Source: G963664115 sp965263045 (lineage in GTDB: Bacteria; Acidobacteriota; Terriglobia; 20CM-2-55-15). From it: a DNA stretch of 64,000 nucleotides. This document shows positions 62,289 to 64,000 of the stretch, in pieces. The notes under the pieces are model-generated. The model made no database searches. It had not been told where the DNA came from and saw only the letters and a list, made by a program, of their open reading frames with translations. The translations under genes were made by a program, and so were the position numbers. Within the stretch, counting starts at the first letter, position 1. Every line of letters starts with the position of its first letter. The DNA lies in NCBI GenBank assembly GCA_965263045.1, contig CBDHGK010000031.1, forward strand, positions 27,687-91,686, in the 5' to 3' direction.

Positions 62289-63842
62289 GCTAGGAGTCTG
62301 CGCGGCAAAGCGCGAAGAACTCGGAGCTATTGGGATTCGATAGGGTCTTGGGAGCAGAACCGCCCGATTCTTTCGAAATGACCTGTTCGAAGCTGTGCGG
62401 ACCTGAGTCGTTGGCCCCGGGGCTGGGTTGGTTGTCCCCGGTTTTGCGGACTAGGCCCATTCGATCTTTCCGTTCATCCGTCGCAAGTTCACCGCCAGAG
62501 CCACCAGGTTCCATTCGCAGGTGACGTTGTCCAAACCTCGCAGACTGAATTGTCGAAATCCGAGCACCGACTTGATCCACCCAAACGGTGGCTCACCGAT
62601 GTGCTTTCGGGCCCGGTAACGATCACGCCCTCGCTGGGTTTTCATCTTGCGGATCATCCGACCCATCGCTGTGCTTTTGGGTGGGAGTGGGGCCGTGTCA
62701 ATATCCTTCTCGCGGCCCATCGGGACGTACCCATCAATTTCTCGTCGTTCCAGCATTCGCAGATTCGACTCGGATCGGTATCCCGCATCCGCCAGTACCC
62801 GGTCCGGACTCTCGGACAGATTCTTGTTCAACTCATCCAGAGTCGGTGTCAACTGTCCGGTATCGGAAGCATTGTTGCTCACCGTTGTGGCGACGATGAT
62901 TCGCGCCTCGGAATCCACCGCCGCCTGCGCGTTGTAGCATTGTTGGAATCCTTCCGTCGAGGTCTTCATAATCCGGCTTTCCGGATCGGTGAAGTTATCC
63001 TGGGCTTTGGGTTTGGGCTCACCCATGGGGCGTTTGAACGGCTTGCCCTTCTTGCCGCTTCCAGGCTTGTCGTCTCCCGGTTTCCTTTCCGCTTCCTGGT
63101 CGGCAGCCATCTGACGCTCTTCGAGTCGCTTCATCGCCGCCTGGATCGTGGTCCGTCGCTTCTCGTGCGTCGCCAATCCTTCGGGTAGTTCGTCTCCTCG
63201 CCGATCGGCCCCGTAACGCTGGTCTTCTTCCTCATCGGTCGCGGTTGCCCGATTGATCAGATCCCGAATCTGTTCCCCCAACTCGGTTTCCTGCTTCTTC
63301 ATCCGTTCATAGCTCATCGCTTTGCGTTTGCTCGCATTCGCCCGCATCTTGGTTCCATCCACCGCCACGGTTCCCATCTTCACCAGTCCCGCTTCTCGCG
63401 CCATTCTCACCACTTGCACAAACAGGTTCCCGAACTCCTCCAGATGCAGTTTGCGAAAATCTGAAATCGTTCGGTGTGCCGGGAAGTTCGCCGATCCCAA
63501 CATTCGGAACGCCACGTCTTCGCTCATCTTTGCCGCCATCTTCCTGGACGAAAACACCCCGGTCGCGTACCCATAGATCAGCACCTTCACCATCATCCGC
63601 GGATCGTACGCCTGATTGCCTGGTCCTTCACTTCCATACCGCTCTTCAAACGCGCTCAAATCCATCGCGTCCACGGCATCCGATATGAAATAGGACAGGT
63701 GATCTTCCGCCAGCCAATCTCTCAACGACGGCGGCATCAGCAGGCTCTGTTCCGGAATATAGGTCCGATAGGTTCGTGACATGTCCTACATCTTCGTTCC
63801 GGTACCGCCCAATTCCGGTCCTTCTGCCGCGCAGGCTCCTAG
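62288..63842 (-). mobile_element. IS1182-family insertion sequence
   Basis: About 1.55 kb with CTAG at both edges (62288-62291, 63839-63842) and inverted repeats GAGTCTGCGCGGCA / TGCCGCGCAGGCTC. Carries one transposase gene. The ends resemble those of the 118-bp element at 42858-42975. Confidence 0.88.
62451..63782 (-). CDS. IS1182-family transposase
   Basis: 443 aa. The N-terminal domain is DUF772-like (DPRMMVKVLIYGYATGVFSS, AFRMLGSANFPAHRTISDFR). DDE-type residues are in GTVAVDGTKMRANASK (about 138), RVLADAGYRSESNL (about 330) and the C-terminal acidic region. The charged linker (about 180-260) is typical of the family. The last part KHIGEPPFGWIKSVLGFRQF is the conserved C-terminal block. 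Appears intact and lies within complete inverted repeats. Confidence 0.93.
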   Translation of the reverse strand: MSRTYRTYIPEQSLLMPPSLRDWLAEDHLSYFISDAVDAMDLSAFEERYGSEGPGNQAYDPRMMVKVLIYGYATGVFSSRKMAAKMSEDVAFRMLGSANFPAHRTISDFRKLHLEEFGNLFVQVVRMAREAGLVKMGTVAVDGTKMRANASKRKAMSYERMKKQETELGEQIRDLINRATATDEEEDQRYGADRRGDELPEGLATHEKRRTTIQAAMKRLEERQMAADQEAERKPGDDKPGSGKKGKPFKRPMGEPKPKAQDNFTDPESRIMKTSTEGFQQCYNAQAAVDSEARIIVATTVSNNASDTGQLTPTLDELNKNLSESPDRVLADAGYRSESNLRMLERREIDGYVPMGREKDIDTAPLPPKSTAMGRMIRKMKTQRGRDRYRARKHIGEPPFGWIKSVLGFRQFSLRGLDNVTCEWNLVALAVNLRRMNGKIEWA

Positions 63843-63848
63843 GGCCTG

Positions 63849-64000
63849 TTAACACTGTAGCAGGGCCTCCACGATATGAGCGAAGTGGAGGAAAGCGAGA
63901 AACATGACGTCGGGCTTGTCGAAGCGAGAGAAGACGCGGCGGAATCCCTTGAGTCTGCGGAAGAGTCTCTCGACCTCGTTGCGGCGGCGATAAAGCACTC
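63849..64000 (-). CDS. IS5-family transposase, C-terminal part (runs off window)
   Basis: Partial frame reading YRRRNEVERLFRRLKGFRRV and FSRFDKPDVMFLAFLHFAHI to TAA at 63849-63851. This is the conserved end of IS5/IS427-type transposases, including the catalytic-Glu block (NEVERLF). The element's tip GGGCCTGTTAACACT lies at about 63843. Confidence 0.85.
   Translation of the reverse strand, partial: VLYRRRNEVERLFRRLKGFRRVFSRFDKPDVMFLAFLHFAHIVEALLQC

Noticed and set aside
1..64000. tRNA genes or an integrase att site marking a genomic island
   Set aside because: No tRNA-like T-arm/acceptor pattern and no intact site-specific integrase was recognised by eye. A tRNA search program would settle it.

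Overview
The window is GC-rich, repeat-laden bacterial accessory DNA. Several protein types (a short protein with the 'LTNEDVVALKRAGL' helix pair, many secreted proteins carrying a recurrent 'HFADG ... TTLPV' beta module, a small secreted 138-residue protein) look most like Acidobacteriota. That assignment is inference. No tRNA, rRNA, CRISPR array or core housekeeping operon was seen, so the window reads as a genomic island or other highly plastic region.

Layout. (1) 1-15.6 kb, minus strand: an unidentified 400-aa protein, then two giant secreted proteins (2414 and 1423 aa) that share nearly identical 3' ends, signal-peptide cassettes and upstream blocks but have different cores: arylsulfotransferase plus SwmB-like repeats in one, and a PEP-synthase-like swivelling-His/ATP-grasp unit in the other. 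A LuxR-type regulator lies between them. A 16-bp dyad is found upstream of all three units. (2) 15.6-19.1 kb: a degraded ORF, a small membrane/coiled-coil protein, a secreted protein and a matrixin metalloprotease with an HFADG-type C-terminus. (3) 19.2-27.3 kb: a group II intron abutting an IS3 element, an alpha-carbonic anhydrase, an IS5 remnant and an IS4-like element with a DUF6788-type accessory gene. (4) 27.4-36.2 kb: three more HFADG-family secreted proteins and a decayed serine recombinase. (5) 36.2-44.5 kb: a region of gene decay (transposase, recombinase, methylase and other fragments) with some intact small genes, including a PepSY-like/PIN-domain pair, and a short non-autonomous element with IS1182-like ends.

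(6) 44.5-57.6 kb: the most interesting segment. It is a tightly overlapping minus-strand operon encoding a 964-aa unknown protein, a 445-aa helical/coiled-coil protein, a minimal Hsp70-like ATPase (probably starting at CTG), a 175-aa zinc-ribbon-like protein and a very large SF2 helicase with a DUF1998-type C-terminus. An IS1634-type element splits the helicase gene. Removing the element and one copy of its CTAG target duplication restores a 1597-codon frame exactly. DUF1998 helicases are the core of several anti-phage systems (DISARM, Druantia, Dpd), but I do not recognise this Hsp70-centred gene set as a named system. (7) 57.6-64 kb: a pile of mobile elements (decayed IS3, IS21 with istA/istB, IS1182 and the end of an IS5-family element) with a clipped HAD hydrolase between them.
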